Source of the DNA: Clostridia bacterium
Lineage (GTDB): Bacteria > Bacillota_A > Clostridia > Christensenellales > Aristaeellaceae
Length of the DNA: 19,070 nucleotides
Assembly (NCBI GenBank): GCA_017399225.1
Contig: JAFQEB010000078.1
Span: forward strand, 1-19,070
Direction: 5' to 3'
A program made the translations under genes and the position numbers. Positions 18,181 through 19,070 of the stretch are shown piece after piece. Numbering within the stretch: position 1 is the stretch's first letter; each line of letters begins with the position of its first letter. The notes under the pieces are model-generated. The model made no database searches. It was not told where the DNA came from and saw only the letters and a list, made by a program, of their open reading frames with translations.

Positions 18181-18405
18181 CGGGGTCAGATCACACTTAC
18201 TTCCTGCAGCATCCAATCAATATACAATCCATACCCCTGCTGGGGATCCGCAACGAATACATAGGTGTATTGATGATACCGATATGCTTCATTGACACAT
18301 TGCCGTTTTCGTCAAACAATCAAAGAAAAACCAACAGCATACCTGATTCAATCCCTGCTGATTCTGGAGCAACGGCTGTTCCGTAAAAAGATTCCATCGC
18401 ACAAA
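18181..18405 (-). pseudogene. AT-richer stretch, possible remnant of a decayed gene
   Basis: No intact gene is visible. Composition is clearly lower in GC than the coding regions. In the minus frame from an ATG at 18397 the sequence reads 25 codons, meets a TGA (18322-18320), then reads open for another 40 codons to TAA at 18199-18197, with protein-like segments such as FDENGNVSMKHIGIINTPMY. A second minus frame also gives a plausible end, YVFVADPQQGYGLYIDW, suggesting a frameshift in a former gene. No family is recognised and there is no ribosome-binding site, so this is a weak call; plain non-coding DNA is the alternative. Confidence 0.2.
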
Positions 18406-18413
18406 ATTCTCTA

Positions 18414-18442
18414 TTGACAACCCGCCGTTCATATAGTATACT
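18414..18442 (+). promoter_or_regulatory. Sigma-A-type promoter of the trp T-box transcript
   Basis: A consensus -35 TTGACA (18414-18419), a 17-bp spacer, and a -10 TATACT (18437-18442). Transcription would begin near 18449, about 25 nt before Stem I of the T-box. Confidence 0.85.
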
Positions 18443-18448
18443 GTATCC

Positions 18449-18743
18449 AAACTTTATACACAAACCGTTGAAGCGGAGATAACGGCAGTCATGACTTTAC
18501 AGAGAGCCTGCGATGGTGCGAATCAGGCAAGAAACAAGCTGTCAAATGGACCGCTGAGGGCGCAGGGAAACGGGAGTGCTCCCGGAGTATTCTGCGACGT
18601 TGGAGGCAGACGTCATTTGCCGGGGATATGCTGGTATCCCGCTAAGCGCACGGAGCAAGCCGTGAATCAAGGTGGCACCGCGGATAATGTGAATTATTCG
18701 TCCTTGACAGAGTTTCGATTTCTGTCAGGGACGTTTTTGTTTT
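18449..18743 (+). promoter_or_regulatory. Tryptophan-specific T-box riboswitch (tRNA-sensing leader)
   Basis: Stem I closes by AGCGG (18472-18476) with CCGCT (18551-18555) and continues by GGCAGT (18484-18489) with GCTGTC (18538-18543). Between them the specifier loop carries UGG (18547-18549), the Trp codon. The distal part has GCCTG/CAGGC with an AGAGAG segment and GGTGCGAA. A GGGATA/TATCCC helix near 18617-18637 fits Stem III. The antiterminator has the canonical T-box AAGGTGGCACCGCGG (18669-18683), whose UGGC bulge fits an acceptor end with discriminator G, as in bacterial tRNA-Trp. Uncharged tRNA-Trp would favour antitermination and expression of the downstream trp gene. Specifier, bulge and downstream gene agree. 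Confidence 0.95.
18699..18743 (+). terminator. Regulated terminator of the T-box leader
   Basis: CGTCCTTGACAGA (18699-18711) pairs with TCTGTCAGGGACG (18721-18733), 13 bp with one G-U, around a 9-nt loop, followed by TTTTTGTTTT (18734-18743). It is the alternative fold to the upstream antiterminator. Confidence 0.93.
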
Positions 18744-18792
18744 CCCTGAGCAGAAATACAGGAAAGCTATTTCTGACAAGGAGGTGGGTGCA

Positions 18793-18858
18793 ATGGCACT
18801 GTTGACCAGACGATGGCGACGCATGCTGAACGACCATTCCCACACGACCAACATCTGA
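18793..18858 (+). CDS. 21-residue small ORF between the T-box and trpB, possible leader peptide
   Basis: ATG 18793 follows a near-perfect Shine-Dalgarno AAGGAGGTG (18778-18786) with a 6-nt spacer. The peptide begins MALLTRRWRRML and ends HTTNI before TGA 18856-18858; it has a single Trp flanked by Arg pairs. It lies after the regulated terminator, so it is transcribed only when the T-box allows, and its stop is 17 nt before the trpB start. Too short for a domain call. It may be a translated leader that couples to trpB or senses Trp-tRNA a second time, or the remains of a displaced start of another trp gene. Translation is well supported by the ribosome site; function is unknown. Confidence 0.55.
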   Translation: MALLTRRWRRMLNDHSHTTNI

Positions 18859-18875
18859 AACGGAGGACATGATTT

Positions 18876-19070
18876 ATGAAGTTCGGCAACGTCGATTTTG
18901 ATACCTATTTCAAGAGCTACCCTGATGCAAATGGCTTCTTCGGCAAATACGGCGGTTCCTACATCCCCCCGGAGCTGCAAAAAGCCATGGATGAGATCAG
19001 CACCGCCTACCAGACCATCTGCAAGTCCCGCCGCTTTATCAGCGAGCTGCGCCGCATCCGCAAGGAATTC
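18876..19070 (+). CDS. trpB: Tryptophan synthase beta chain, N-terminal fragment cut by the right edge
   Basis: The first 65 codons of a gene continuing past the window. ATG 18876 has CGGAGG 9 nt upstream (18861-18866). The N-terminus contains FFGKYGGSYIPPELQKAMDE and then a helical Arg/Lys-rich stretch (SRRFISELRRIRKEF). These match the start of TrpB, which in other species reads GxFGGxYVPE-L and leads into the GRPTPL segment; the PLP lysine lies beyond the window. TrpB joins indole and serine to make tryptophan, using indole from TrpA. The Trp-specific T-box upstream independently supports the call. A diverged TrpB-like paralogue cannot be excluded from the fragment alone. Confidence 0.82.
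   Translation, partial: MKFGNVDFDTYFKSYPDANGFFGKYGGSYIPPELQKAMDEISTAYQTICKSRRFISELRRIRKEF

Noticed and set aside
17889..18216. Several short open frames over the palindromic element on both strands
   Set aside because: They only reflect the inverted repeat; no ribosome-binding sites or protein-like composition.
18491..18805. A 104-codon frame across the T-box leader
   Set aside because: It overlaps the structured T-box RNA and its terminator, and has no start signals.
19065..19070. The window ends in GAATTC, an EcoRI site
   Set aside because: Probably coincidence or a clone edge; it carries no biological meaning that I can support.

Overview
The window looks like part of a GC-rich Clostridia-type (Firmicutes) chromosome, possibly from a gut organism. 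The evidence is strong AGGAGG ribosome-binding sites, sigma-A-type promoters, a tryptophan T-box leader, a YesM/YesN-type two-component pair, and a Gram-positive surface protein built from Cna-B/SpaA/FctA modules. The genus is not identifiable from the sequence alone.

Region 1 (1-8487, minus strand) is one uninterrupted reading frame for a giant secreted surface protein. It has at least 2829 residues, and its C-terminus lies beyond the left edge. The order is: signal peptide, about six Ig-like adhesin modules, SpaA, Cna-B and FctA (streptococcal pilin isopeptide-linkage) modules, then a Thr-Pro linker of about 225 residues encoded by an imperfect hexanucleotide repeat. Two of the FctA modules are near-identical 342-bp tandem copies. 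A good sigma-A promoter lies upstream at 8571-8599.

Region 2 (8833-12862) is a sensory module. A YesN-type (receiver plus AraC) response regulator is interrupted by an in-frame TAG. Convergent to it are a YesM/LytS-type histidine kinase and a YtfQ-like sugar-binding lipoprotein, whose genes overlap by 4 bp. The lipoprotein probably presents the sugar signal to the kinase.

Region 3 (13094-17873) is a four-gene sugar ABC importer with the layout of ytfQ-ytfR-ytfT-yjfF (galactofuranose type): binding protein, double-ATPase, two permeases. It is divergent from the kinase operon. A strong hairpin separates the binding-protein gene from the rest, and a rho-independent terminator ends the operon. 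The 231-bp gap between kinase and importer carries a pair of AACTATCA direct repeats 20 bp apart, plausible sites for the AraC-type regulator.

Region 4 (17874-19070) has no large gene until its end. It holds a palindromic inverted-repeat element of about 215 bp, an AT-richer stretch that may be a decayed gene, then a complete Trp-specific T-box leader (UGG specifier, UGGC antiterminator, terminator), a 21-residue small ORF with a perfect Shine-Dalgarno, and the 5' end of trpB, cut by the right edge.

Inferred logic: extracellular sugar is sensed by lipoprotein plus kinase plus regulator, which would control the importer. The adhesin next to the regulator may be co-regulated, but this is not shown.
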